Below, one piece after another: positions 1 through 11,615 of a stretch of 64,000 nt of DNA. How positions within the stretch are numbered: position 1 is the stretch's first letter; each line of letters starts with the position of its first letter. The stretch comes from Acridotheres tristis (Eukaryota; Chordata; Aves; Passeriformes; Sturnidae): positions 13,740,501 to 13,804,500 of the forward strand of contig CM072891.1 of assembly GCA_037013685.1 (NCBI GenBank). The letters are read 5' to 3'. The notes beneath the pieces were generated by a model that had not been told where the DNA came from, did not search any database, and saw nothing but the letters and a program-made list of their open reading frames with translations. A program made the translations under genes and the position numbers.

Positions 1-2690
1 AGTGTAAGCCATAAAAAAGCAGCCTGGAGGAGGCTTTGAAGCATTATCCAGTACAGCTTCTTATGCCAGGGGAAGGCAGGCTATTTCTTTGTCATTCTTG
101 ACAAACAGTTGTCCAACTGTTTCCATAGAAGTTGCAGCAGTAGAAATTCTGCAGCTTCCTTCAGTTTGTGGCTATGCTTTGCTACCCTCACTTCTGGAAA
201 GCTTTAATCCCAACATCTGTTTCAAAATCATCACCATAGTCCTGCTCATTTTGGTATTTATGTTCCTCTTGGACAGAAGAATTGGGAAGAACATTTGGAG
301 ACTGGCAGGAACTAAGAAAGCAAGAGAGTTTCATCCTGGCTGAAGGGCAAGAGAGGAGGTAGTCCTGTGGAGGACTGCCCAGAGCAACCTTTTCCTGCAG
401 TGGGGGTAGGTGAAGTGTTGACAAGGTCAACATTCCCCCCAAAATTAACTTTAAAAATCATCACACATCCTTTAGGATGGATTATTTACATGGTCTTCTA
501 GCTTGCATGGATAAATAAAACTTCAAGAAGGTTAGACACAGAAAGGTAGTAAGTGTTTTCCAAATGACTCCTGTTCCTCTACAGCTAGCATACCTTGCTT
601 GAGAGCTAGAAAAAGCAATGAGGAGTCAGGTTACCAGTCAGCATTTCATTGCTTTCACTTGGTTTTTTTGGTGTTTTTTTGGGGGTTTCTTTTTGTAACT
701 TGGTTTCCAAGTTTATAACCAACAAATTACACCCTCACTTTGCCAGAAGTTGTCTTTTGTATACCAAAGCTCAGTTGTTACTTAACTGAACTGAAGTGTG
801 CATAGTAAGAACAGCTTCTACTTCCTCAGCCATGGTCAGACAAGCAGTAGATGCTGCCAGAAGCAGCTCTGGCTGCCTGAAGACTCAGCAGGTTTTGGAG
901 TCATAGTATGTTGGGAAGCATTTTCTTGTGGGATGCACAGGGGAGTCTGATGGCTGGTTTATCCTGCCAGGTGTAATCTGAGGCCCTTTCAACAAGAGTG
1001 TCTGTGAGACAGCCCACAGGCTGATGCACCCCACACCTTGCACAAGGTAAGTCACCCATGACTGCCCTTTGAATTAGTGAATCCAGTCCTGAAGAAGCTC
1101 AGTCGAACTCACTTACTCTGCTGTTCTCCCTTGAGTTTCTCTCTAGCCTGGTCTTTGCATTTCCTCCAACATGGATTGTATTGACTCACTCCTGACCTAA
1201 GTAGAAACATGTGCTTTATCCAGCATATTGATCTGGTTTACAGAAAAATAATCTTCTATAAAATATGGAAGCTTTAAATGCTGGTGTCCTCTGCACTTCC
1301 CCACTGGAGTGAGTGACCTCCCACCTTGGTTTCCTTAGTGACTAACAAAACAGACAGTGCAGGACTGGGACTGGGCAGCTGCTCAGGACTGACTGATGCT
1401 AATCCACAGTATGTTATTCACCTCAACCTGCTTTCATTTGTCTGCACTCAGTACAGCAAAATAGCAACACTACAGCTTGTATCATGATATTTACAACATT
1501 ATGCCTCAGCACCACAGCTGGGACTACACCAGTTAATTTGGTGATTAGTTTGTCCTGCTAAATGTCACCATCATGCAATGATGTTGCATTACAACTGCTC
1601 ATTTTTTAGCATACAGCCTCCTCTATAGCCTCCATAGCTTCTTGAACATAAGTCAGGTGAAGCTGCATGGAGGATGGGATGGATGGCAGCACTGATGGAA
1701 GATTATCTGCTGGGCCAGCAGCATGCCAACACCTTCACAAGGCTTTCCTTATGGAGAATTCCAACCACCACATCTCTATAATAGCATATCCAAAAATACT
1801 TTGGTAACATCTTTGCCTGTCAGGAAAAAAATTGCCCTTCCTCTCACCAACTCTTCTTCAGAGTTCGTTTTGTTTAATGAAATAGAATTTTAATGTTTTT
1901 AAATGCATATTCAATACATTTCTCTCATGCCTCTTCTTTTCTCTGAAGTTTGACACATGGAAATGGTGCATTGATCCATGGATTAAACTTAGTTACCTTG
2001 GCTAGCAATTGGACCTTGAGTGCCAAGATAACCAAGTCAAAGAGAGAAAAGCATGAATATTAAAAAAAACAGTGTTTGACTGACAAAAACAATTTTGAAG
2101 AGATGTGCAGGATAGGGAGAAGTGAGGAGGAGAACCCTGGTATCCAGTGAAAAAGTCCGTTATGTAATTTAAACATTGTAACTGCTGGTTTTGCTTCACC
2201 ACCCACTGTCTTGCCCAGATGGAATAGGCTGAGGAGGGTATTCAATACTTTGAGTCGCTGGAGAGCTCTGGGCCTAATGCTGATGGAGCAGACTTCTGTC
2301 TGCTGCTGAGAGTCCCCATTGCCAGCCAGCATGCAAGACATGGGAGGATTGTTTTGCCCCACGAGCCAAAGGAAGGGCAGCACCAGCTCTTCTTTCTGTA
2401 CCTTCCTCAGCCTTCTTTATCTGACAGCTGCCTTCCTGAGGAAGAGCTCAGGGGGCATTTTCTGAAGAAACTCATGCACACTCATACCTCCCTTAGAAAG
2501 CTCCAGCTCTGTCAGAACAACTTCAGTTCCAGGAAAGGGCTAATTTCAAAGCCTCCTCTGGTCTGAAGACCAGAACTCTGAGGAGAAACAGTGCACATCC
2601 TATCCTCTTTTGGCATCTCCAGCAGGAAAATGTAGGGACTCTCCCACAGTTCATTGATAAAAAAAACAAAGTGAAAACCCAATATAAACA
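1..2690. other. Gene-free unique sequence
   Basis: I see no supported gene here. Open frames are short (107 codons or fewer) and lack paired splice sites. Nothing resembles a CR1 tail or a SINE. A short pyrimidine-rich run sits near 660-700. The minus frame at 2383-2060 has a protein-like stretch around 2250-2310, but I found no convincing acceptor and donor around it. Confidence 0.5.
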
Positions 2691-2730
2691 TTTTGGTTGA
2701 CCAGATCTCTGTTTTTTCTGTGGATTGTAG

Positions 2731-2980
2731 GCATGCAGAGATATCAGAGAGCTTCCTCAGGACCGAAGGGCAGAGCGTGTCCGTGGATGGTGCTCAGACA
2801 TCCCTCCCCAGAGGCCCAGGAAACTTTGACAGAAGCAATCCTTTTCTCTGGAGCATTCCTGGTGCTGACTTTTCAAGAGCGTCTACGGAACTATTGATTC
2901 ACCAGTATGCAAAGCCAAAGCAATTGCCAGCCCGGAGGGCCTTGTATTATTTTACCTTCAGGAATGCTTTAGCCTTTGTT
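2731..2980 (+). other. Candidate internal exon, unidentified
   Basis: A strong acceptor-like site (a T-rich tract ending in GGATTGTAG at 2730) precedes a 250-bp segment that ends at a GTT|GTGAGC donor-like site at 2980/2981. One frame is open across the whole segment and continues to 3007. A second frame is open to about 2897. The product is not recognised and no phase-matched neighbour exon was found on this strand. Such acceptor-donor pairs occur by chance several times in a window this size, so this is only a lead. Confidence 0.15.
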
Positions 2981-3916
2981 GTGAGCTCTTCTTCAGTTTC
3001 CCCTTGACTTCCTGCACATATATACAAGGGCTCACTGCACAATCACAGGTCAAGAAAAGAAGAGTGATAGTACCTTGAAGCAGTAGAAGCCAGCCTGTTG
3101 TTTTGTTCAGAGGGTTGAAATAGGACTCAAGTGATGCTTTTGTTTTTCCTGAGTTTTATTGTACAGGCAGAGTGTTCATGATTGGAATACAGTGCAGGTA
3201 CTTGGCTCTGAGTGTGTATTGTGTGCATATACATATTCTTCCTGGGAGACTTCTCAGCCAGGGTCAGGCAGTGAATGGGAGCTGGATTAACTGTTTTCAG
3301 TCTCTAAATTGCCATAGCCCCAAAGGAATTTAGGAGTCTATTAAGAAATCTTGCAGTACTGGAAAACCAGCAGCTCTTATGCAGCAATTTCCAAGTATTT
3401 ACAAGACAAATAACAGAGTAGCCAGGCATGGCCAGCCCAAATCTCTGTCAGCCCAGCATCCTGTCAATGTATAGATGCAATTCAAGAACAAGGAAACCTA
3501 CAGTAATGGTTATAAATATTGATGATATGGTGAAGGACTGACATTTTGTAACCACCTGAAGAAATGTCTATCTCAATCCCACTAACCTGGTCAGCTAAAT
3601 CAGCATCATTTGGAATCCCCAATTCTCTCCTGCAAGGGAGCCAAGAACTGTCCTCCTGACTATATTATTTGTGTAGTACAAAGGAACAACAACATTGAGG
3701 CAAAATAGTTCAGGGGAAGCCAAAGACCAGGATATGTTCCTGTGAGCACAAGTAATTCTTACAGTACGTTTTAAGAAGCTAAGAAGGTTTGCTTACTAAA
3801 GGTGTTGTAGACTTGATGCAGTGAGTTTAAGAAAAATACTGATCTGACTTAATGGTTTTTTACACCCTACACATTTCCATCATACCTTTCCATTTACTGA
3901 AATAATGATATTTTCT
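2981..3916. other. Gene-free; possible CR1-like fossil at 3430-3620
   Basis: No gene is supported. The stretch near 3450 (GTCAGCCCAGCATCCTGTC) resembles a phrase I associate with reverse-oriented old CR1-type LINEs in sauropsids. The match is short and the flanks are not diagnostic, so I do not call a repeat. Confidence 0.2.
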
Positions 3917-3922
3917 TTTATT
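3917..3922 (-). promoter_or_regulatory. Possible poly(A) signal AATAAA
   Basis: Read on the minus strand, this is AATAAA. It lies about 260-370 bases downstream of the two possible stop codons of the candidate terminal exon at 4446-4182. That is a normal 3' UTR length. The hexamer is common in AT-rich DNA, so the assignment depends entirely on the exon calls. Confidence 0.2.
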
Positions 3923-4181
3923 TCTCTCAATAGGATTGTGGAACTTCCTCAGTAACGTTCAGATAGGATCAAGGCATTTGCAGCTTCACCAATATCAAAT
4001 CTTGACCTCTGTCTTTCACAAGTGCATCAGGCAGCAACATGAAACTTTAAAACATTGTCATAACACAACATAAACAAGTTTGCAAAGTAGTCATTCTGTG
4101 AGCTCTGATAACCCTTGGTGGTGCAGAAAGACCTCCACACATTCCAGGACTACAATCTTTTGTACACTAAGATGACAATTG

Positions 4182-4446
4182 TCATTGAGCTTGGCAATAA
4201 ACTTGGCTGAATAACTCAGACCTCATTTCAACCCACATATCTTGGATATCCAAATGACCGCTTGCCAGATTTACATCTGTTTCCTCTATGGGAAATGCGG
4301 AGTCCTTTTCAAACCCTTTGAGCTTAATTTTTCTTCTCTTCTTGGCTTTGCTGCCAGATGATAAAGATTTAATTCTTTTATTACCATTACAATCCATCTG
4401 GTTTTGAGCACAGAAGCAAGCTGAGCTTTCAGAGTAGCTTCTGTTC
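4182..4446 (-). CDS. Candidate terminal exon of unidentified minus-strand gene
   Basis: The acceptor is strong: a pyrimidine run (TTTTCTCTTAG) ends just before 4446. Taken in phase with the upstream candidate exon, the frame begins GTEATLKAQLASVL and stops with TAG at 4288-4286, giving a short basic tail. A second frame is also open from the acceptor and runs on to a TGA at 4182. It has a lysine/arginine cluster (KAKKRRKIKLK) and then an acidic stretch (FPIEETDV). The first half of one frame and the second half of the other both look protein-like. This would fit a one-base frameshift, pseudogene decay or a sequence error. No family is recognised. An AATAAA lies downstream at 3922-3917. Splice and frame features are seen in the sequence; the gene itself is inferred. 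Confidence 0.3.
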
Positions 4447-4718
4447 CTAAGAGAAAATCAAGTGTTTTCACCTATCCTAGTCTGCTTCTCTCTTGGGCAC
4501 AGAACACACTTAGGAGTGGGGGTTATCCTTGCTCTCCCCATGCCCCATACCTCACCTGTACTGAAGCATGGACTTGAAAATAGAGAAGGATGGCTCTTTT
4601 CCCCTTCATTCTTCAGCCCAGGGAATTCTATCATGGAAAGTTTCCATTTTATCTTCAGTCTGAGCTTATGCTTGGTTTGGTTTAGAGTAGTATGGGGATA
4701 AAGAGCTCTCCCAAGTAC

Positions 4719-4916
4719 CAGTGATCAGCTGCCACAAAGAAAACAGTGTTGCCATTCGCTCTGGTAGCCTCAGCTTCTCGCTAACCTCCTCTACAATCTC
4801 AACAATACATTGACTAAGAAGCAAAACCTGTGCTTGCCACAGATATGGTGGGCTTTTTTTCATTAAAACAAGGGTATTAGCTGCCCTGATGTATATTGCT
4901 CCTGTCAAAATTTCTT
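4719..4916 (-). CDS. Candidate internal exon, helical leucine-rich segment
   Basis: The acceptor TTTGCCTGCAATGCAG lies directly before 4916. A branch-point-like CTAAC sits about 35-40 bases further upstream. The proposed donor is ACTG|GTACTT at 4719, which is only moderate. The 198-bp segment is open. It reads as amphipathic helices rich in Leu, Val and Glu, for example LLLSQCIVEIVEEVSEKLRL, with no enzyme motif that I recognise. Its first codon is completed by the single G left by the candidate exon at 5580-5471, and its last G joins GA of the exon at 4446, so phases agree on both sides. Implied introns are about 554 and 272 bp. The helical character could suit a TPR- or ARM-like scaffold, but that is a guess. 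The open frame continues past the donor to a stop at 4666. Confidence 0.35.
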
Positions 4917-5470
4917 CTGCATTGCAGGCAAAGCACACGCTATTATTTACTCCCCTTGTGCATTGTTAGAAAAATATTATATCCCAAAGCTGGCTTCTTT
5001 CCACTGATGTCTGAAATAGCCAAAGCATTTCCCTTGCCCTCTGTTTCTAAGAGCTCTGTGATCTCTGGGTGAAAGCTACTAGATATATGTGAGTTAATTA
5101 ATCTTACCAAACCAAGTTCTTCAGTCATCAAAAAGTTCTCAGTCATCAGCTGAGCACCTCTCTGTGGAATATCAAACTTTCTTTACTTTCTAGTACAGTT
5201 CCAGGGGTAGTATTCCTCTAGAATAAGAGCACACAATATTTTAAGTGAGTTTCCCCTAGTATTTGCAATGCCCAATATTAGAAGCTTCTGTAACCAATGA
5301 GCAGGACTATCAGAGGCTTCTGTGAGCTTATTCCATAGTAATCAGGCATACCAAAGATCCAGAAATTCTGATATTAATATTAGCAAAGTGTATGGGAAAA
5401 ACCATAGTGAGGTATTTCTGATGAGATATCAATGCTTCACAAATACAAGCCAAGCAGTGTGTGTTTTTAC

Positions 5471-5580
5471 CTTTCAGTTCATAAGCCCATTTCATCCATA
5501 GCTGTAGAACTTCCTGCAAGCAGAGTTGATACTGAGGGTCAAAGGCCAGAACTAAAAATCCAGACACTTCTCTGACCAGG
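5471..5580 (-). CDS. Candidate internal exon of unidentified minus-strand gene
   Basis: This 110-bp segment is bounded by an acceptor (CTCTATTGCTTTCGCAG before 5580) and a good donor (CTGAAAG|GTAAAA at 5471/5470). It is open in the frame reading LVREVSGFLVLAF and then LQEVLQLWMKWAYEL. The upstream side is blocked by an in-frame TGA inside the proposed intron, so the segment needs splicing to be translated. It begins with one base completing a codon and leaves one base at its end, matching the candidate exon at 4916-4719. No start codon or N-terminal exon is identified, so the gene would be partial or extend to higher coordinates. The family is not recognised. Confidence 0.35.
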
Positions 5581-5711
5581 CTGCGAAAGCAATAGAGTCC
5601 AAACATGAGAAAAATGTTCTCAGCTCATAGCTTACCTGCTCCAGGGGTTGGCTAGGAGTTGGATTGAGGGGATAAAAGAGAGTGGAAGAGACCCAGGACT
5701 GGGGCTCAGAG

Positions 5712-8037
5712 CTGGAAAAAGAAACAACAGTGAAAAGGTCAATGTTCAGATGATGGTATCACATCCTCCTTTCATCCCTGCGGTTCACACGAAGGCCGGG
5801 ATCCTTGCTTTGCTTTACTTTGGGGAAAACTCTTGCTTTATTTGTTCATGTTGAACTGCTATCAGAGCTCAATGTCTCAGTGTTGTGTTTTAATAACATC
5901 AGTTTCCCTGGACCAGATACATATGAAGTCGGTTAGACGATTCTATAAACAATGGATCCAAGTCACGCAATGCAACATTTCTGATTGCAAGATAACCTTT
6001 CCAAGGGCGAAGTTAGCGAGGTGAGGGGTTGGATTCCTCAGCCAGGCACGAAGGGAGACCTTCAGTGTTCAGAGTTGCTCCAGTGGGACAAGGCTGGTCT
6101 CCTCTTCTTTCAGGGGAACAGCTCCCTGGTTTGTTTTTCTACTCCCCAGTCAGCACACTGGGTGACTTTTCTGAATTCTGGCTGCCCAGAGCATACTTTG
6201 TTGACAGTTCATTTAAGGAGATCTGCACAGAATATTTTCTTTGAAATCAGTTGAGAAGAGGAGTTACACTGAAGTTTTAGTGAGTGCTTCATCTTTATTT
6301 TGGAGTTAAAAAAAAAAAGCAACAATTGTGGGAAGATGTTTCCAAACCAAAAAATGGGAAGGTTCATTGAACGTAGTATGGGAAAGGTCAGAAAGGAAGA
6401 GAGGATGGAATCAGCCAGATGGAGATTTTGGAAAAGCTTCTTTCAAGTTCAAGCATTTATAGTTATTTGTTGATGAAGATATTAGTTTCTAACATCTATT
6501 TTAATCTAATATGAAATGTATGTGAAGTTTGAAAATTTTTTCCCTTTCTTTAGTACCTAACACAAGGTAAAACCTCAAATTGTCAGCCTGTAGCTTTACC
6601 TTCACCAGCTGATGAGCGTGGTTACCACCACGTGTGAAGGAGTCTGGCCTTCACATTTATAAACAACACCCGTTTGGCACCTACAAATACTCTAACTGTA
6701 TGTCCTGGCATGAGACCCATTCCTACACTTTTCTTAGGAAAATTCTGCTCTGGAGGTTTTTGTGTTCTTTTTACTTGTAACCATAGACAAGCTGAGTACA
6801 GAGACATATAGGATTCATTTTTTTTCCTGTAGCAAAGTTTGTGTGCAAAGCTACGTATCATGATCATGAAATACTGATGTGTTTTTTGCTCATGATTCAA
6901 GTCCTCGTCTGATGGTGTTAACTTCAGATACATTTGCAGAGTGAAAATCACAGTGAAAACAACCTTTCACTGCAGCTGAGTGGTTCTCAAAGTGAACATG
7001 GACTTTCTTCTTTAGGTACCAGGAGCAGTCTTGACATTATGGCATAGAGCTTCATCCTTCCTGTGGGCTGATTGACTCTCTCTTCATGTGTTCAGAGGAG
7101 ACTGGATAGGAGAATTTGATTCATTTCATAAAATTGGAGATTTAGGTCTTCAGCTTAATCCTGAAGTATAAATGTTCAGACCAGAGATTACAGTTGTAAT
7201 CCATTTTTTATTGGCTATAACCCATAAGTAATTTAAGTAGATTTTTAACCCAATGTGCCTCTCCATAACTGGTGATATCCAAGATTCATTCAGGGAGAAG
7301 CTTCATTCATCTAAGGGAATGGGGCATCAAGTGGAGGCTAGACAGGAAATTCAAGTTGTTAGGCTCTCCCAACATCCTCTAAAACAAACTCTCATTCACT
7401 TTCACAAGAAGAAGATCCTGGAATAGACACCTAGAATGGTTTCTCAATTCAAGGGATGGTCTGGAGTAGGATTACAACCACAGGATATTCCAAACCCTGT
7501 CTAAATTACCAACTCATGTTTGGCTGACAGATCTGGCCTGGAGCAACCAGCTGATTCTGCCAGGCGTGGTGACAATTGCAAAATTCCTTTGCAGTTAAGG
7601 TGCCAATTGGCTGCTAGTGGCACATGGATGCAAGTGACTGCCTGCTGCATCTTATCAGCTTCTACTTTATGTTGTAGAGAAACAGCTCATATTGCTCAAT
7701 AGTCAGGATCTCATATAACTACTCAGGCTGTACTGGATTATCAAGCAGTTCCATGCATAGAGAGCCAAAAGAGGACACAGTTCTAGCTGCACAGACTGCC
7801 CTTGTGAACTGGGCTGCTGTATCTTAGATCAGTGATTATCCTACTGAAGTCAATAACCAGCCCATCCCTCTGTTCACATAGCTGTCTGCCTGCTTTTGCA
7901 TACAGAAAAGGAGCTAACATCTCACATATGTTTGTGGAAGATTTGTTTAATTAAGTAAAAATTAATTGACATAATGAGAGTTCATTTACAGTTTACAGTG
8001 GCTTATGCATATACATATAAAGCTGGGTTTTAGAAAA
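5712..8037. other. Gene-free or intronic; nothing decisive
   Basis: If the minus-strand candidate gene is real, this would be upstream intron. The longest frame is 109 codons (6951-6622, minus). Part of it, around 6930-6773, lies between a weak acceptor (CTGAAG) and a CAA|GTAAAA donor-like site, but its phase does not match the exon at 5580. No repeat was recognised. TTAATTAA occurs near 7950. Confidence 0.35.
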
Positions 8038-8275
8038 GGCTCTGGCTGAGTATCCAGGGGGTCTGGATTCAATTCTCAGCTTTGCCTTAGGCTTCCTGTT
8101 TAAACCTAGGCCAATCATGCAAAGACAGATCTGTAAAGTATCAAGGTATTCTATTCCTAAATGTCTATTGATTTCTTCTGTTATCAGGGTTATGGCGCCT
8201 TTCTGCCTCAATTTTTCCACCAGTAAAAGGGAGATGTCTTCACACACTGAGGCTGGAGAATTTGTTTCAAGCAAA
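8038..8275 (+). repeat. MIR-like SINE fossil, interrupted
   Basis: The left part reads like the tRNA-related body of a CORE-SINE: GGTCTGGATTCAATTCTCAGC resembles a B-box-derived GGTTCGAATCCC region, followed by a CTTTGCC...CCTAGGCCAATCA stretch. The MIR-like 3' phrase GCCTCAATTTTTCCACCAG with a following AAAAGGGAGATG appears only after about 95 bases of unrelated sequence (about 8115-8205). This suggests either an insertion or two nested fragments. Identification is by eye from the general MIR consensus. Confidence 0.45.
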
Positions 8276-11200
8276 GGATACTTCCGACTGTGCCTCAGTA
8301 TAGCAGCAAGAGAAATTGGATCTTGATCTCAGTTATGATCTTTTGAGTACTACTGTGCTGTGAATAAAAATAACCCTTAATGCAGAGACAGTGACATCCA
8401 TACTGACATTTAAACTAACACACTCTCTGTTTGTTTGTTACTTAATTTTGTGAGTGGACTGGTTTTTTTCTTGGAATACTTGTATATTCCCCCCAGCTAT
8501 GATACTGTGCTCCAACTGCAATGTTTAATAATGGGAAGATCCCTGACCTTTTGTCCTGACCTAATACTAACTGACTGGATTATTTTAACAAGAGGAAAAG
8601 TAAGTTTTCCCACTTCCTTCTCAGTTTAAGCCCTGTGTAAGTGTCATGGTCTCTGTTGAACTCTTCCTTTTTCTGTCTCTCCCTTTTTCTCCTCCCAGCT
8701 TTTTGCTGAGCCAAATAGTCTTTTCCACATGACATTACGCTCCATTTGTTTATAGTTTTTTTGTATGAACCAGTATCCAGCACTGCCAGTGAGCATTAAT
8801 TATTGCCTCAATTATGACACACAATGTTTTTTTGGGTAAAATGAAAGCCACCATCATCAAGAATTCATGACCAGCCCTCTCAGCAAGGACCAGTAATCTA
8901 TGGGTAGACATTTTGGAAAGATACTTCAATCCATAAGTCATTGTATTGATTAAAAGCAAAAGGGGGCTAGCTGTGTTAAAACATTCTGTAGCTTTTCCAA
9001 GTTAATTATTCAACTACAGAGGCATTCTACCACCCAAGAACTGCACTCACTTTCTTCTTGAATTTTAAAGGAAATGTCTTTTCAGTCCATTTGCACTGGC
9101 CATCTCCTGGGCCAGAGTGGCCAAAATGAACTACAAAAGCTAAACACAAAATGCCTTGCCCAAGAGGATCCTCATTGCCGCCTGTTGTTTCCCGTTTCTT
9201 TGCAAAGACATTTGGGGTGATCCACCATTCTCTGGTACTCAGCAGACCCATCTTGATGTGGGAATTCCCAGGTTGCTTCCCCATATCAGGAAATACCTCT
9301 ATATTCTATTTTTTACTAATGTGCTGAAGCCCCTGACCAGGCTGACATGCTCAACCCTGTTTCTCCCCTGACCTCCTTAAGCCTCTAGGAAGAAGTAAAA
9401 AGCAGGTGCCACAGCAGGTTCAAGTTTTTCTTCCTGCTTCTTTTATCCCCAAAGGGTTTTAAAGAAGTGGCCGAGCTGTTCCTCAGCAGGGACCTGGCCT
9501 GCTGTTCAGTCCTGCTGGATTTCAAGCTCCTCTTGCCAGGCTGCCCTGGTGCTCATTCAAACACATGTCATCACATGCAATATGGACACAATACCCTCAT
9601 TCCTACGGGCTCCAGGACCCAGCAGAAGAAAGCGCAGGCAGAAGATCAAACATGGATGGAACAGAAGACAGAGGAGCTGCTGTTGTCGTCTGTGTCTGGA
9701 ACAGAAAAATGAACACAAGGGAAGAGACAGGGTAGGGGGATAATTACTTTCATCCCAATTTTATTCCCACAATTCCCAACCACTTTTGAAGCCAATTTTC
9801 CTTTAATAAAATATACTATTAATGACTCAAGTAGAAGCCTTTTGTGCAAGACAATACTCGGTGCTCCAGATGGAAATATTTTGTGTTCTGCACAATATAG
9901 ATGTATATATATTTATATATATATACATAAATTGAGCTGTGAGCATAGCCTGTATTACCCTATTTTTCAACTTGAATAAGTTATTTCAAAATATGTTTAA
10001 CATACTTCCTTTCTTTGAAACTAATTCTTTCATATTTCTCCCTCTCTTCTAGTTCTCCTTATCCCTTAAAGAGAAACACAAGCCAAATAGCAACTAGAAC
10101 TATATCCCATCATTTCTGGAAGCCATTCATTTGCTATTTCTGTTCATCACAGCTTCAGAATGAAGGAATTTAAAGAGCTACTGATGCCTTTTGTTGGCAT
10201 ATATATCCAATATTGTCTTTCAAGCAGTTTAGACACATCCTTCTTCTCTTTCTTCTTTAACAGCCTGTCAAAGAAATAGGCCTAATTAGTTTATTGTGGG
10301 TTTGTGTGTGAAGAAGTTATTGAGGGAGTGCCAAGTCAAAAAGTCAAACACAAACTGATTAATTTTCACAATGCACCCCTCTGAGGTGGGGAAGTTCTGA
10401 CAAATCCACTGGGTGTTCACAGTTATCCTGTGCTCTGCTCACGGAGGCTGGGAGCCATATGGAGAGCAGAGCACTGGCACCACATTTCCCACTTCCCAAA
10501 GCTCACACTCCGGGTGCTGGGGCTGATGCTGAACTTTTATGCCCACTGAGAGCTCAGCTCATCAGACCTGTCACTTCCTCTTCTCCCAAATAGAGACATC
10601 AAATAGAGACACCTCATGACAGCCCTTCCTTGAAGTCAACTTTCTGGGCACAGCAGAATATGCCCAGCTTAGGAGTGTGACACAGTAATTTATGGGCTCA
10701 CAGAATAGATAGTTGGGATTTGATGATCCACAAGTGTAAAAATCAGTGTGCCCATCACCCTGATAGGGCACCCAGAGTTCTGTCTGACCAGGCAGGCACC
10801 AGTCAGGAGAGGCTGGGCTGGCCTCTGGAGTTCCAGGGAACCAACTCCCTTCCTTGCTCCATTGTCATCTTCCCCTGGCTTCACTGACAGCAACAACACT
10901 TTCTCCACACAGGGACACTGCAGTTTCTTACGAGCCTCCTCTGGGTTTAATTTTCTTCGCTGGTTTGTTCATCTGGGCTTTGTATTTTCGTGCCTTACAG
11001 TTTCCTACGTTTCATGGTAGTACTTTCCCTATGAATCCTTGAGTGACATATGAACCCATCTCAACAGTGCTTTCTCTGCCAGCAATTTTACTTTTCCTCT
11101 GTCTCTATAGACTTTCTCATAGCTCTTCCTCAGCAGCCTGAATCAAGGTTATGAAGCTGTGTCATATCAGAACAGGGCTCTGCTCCTTGGTTTACAGACA

Positions 11201-11549
11201 GCTGAATCCAGAGAGGGTTTACAGAGGGGAGCTACAAGTTACTTGGGAAAGTCAAAAGGAAATGACTGGGTGGGCTGGTGTTAAAGTCTGGCAAGAGACT
11301 GGGCTAGATTGGTGGCTTTTAGCTCAATGAAACTTCCAGAAAAAAGTTCATGAGCCACAGTGGTTCCCATTTCCAACTAAATACAAATTAGACTGACCTT
11401 TAAGAGTTTGCTAAGTGTAATGCTGCCCAATGCATTTTCTCGCTTTCTCAGATGCCAGAGAATATCAGGAAGAAGGAAGGTTTATTTCCCCCCATGGTTT
11501 TGTGAAACGTCTTGTAATGCCTTTCAGATCAGCAGTTGTTCGCCTGATC
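8276..11549. other. Gene-free; AT dinucleotide run at 9899-9929
   Basis: No gene is supported. The frame at 9284-9027 (minus) ends at a textbook donor (AAGAAA|GTGAGT at 9051) but lacks a pyrimidine-rich acceptor. An imperfect TA-rich run lies at 9899-9929. The remainder is unique sequence without recognised repeats. Confidence 0.4.
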
Positions 11550-11615
11550 CTAAAACACTGTCCTAAATGATTTCCAAAGGTCCCTTCCAGCACTATTTTG
11601 TTTAATTCTGGAAAC
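11550..11615 (+). repeat. CR1-like LINE 3' end, short relic
   Basis: AATGATTTCCAAAGGTCCC followed by TTCCAGCACTATTTTG matches the layout of an avian CR1 3' tail, which typically reads GATGATCTCTAGAGGTCCC and then TTCCAACCC...ATTCTATG. Only about 65 bases are convincing. The terminal octamer repeat is decayed (AATTCTGG). Confidence 0.4.

Noticed and set aside
7993..8274. 93-codon minus frame as a gene
   Set aside because: It lies over the MIR-like SINE relic read backwards.
8750..8959. Minus 69-codon hydrophobic frame
   Set aside because: Protein-like to the eye, but there are no usable splice sites on either side and no start context.
9051..9284. Minus frame ending at a textbook AAGAAA|GTGAGT donor
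   Set aside because: Some of the translation looks protein-like, but no pyrimidine-rich acceptor or branch point precedes it. No phase-matched partner was convincing.
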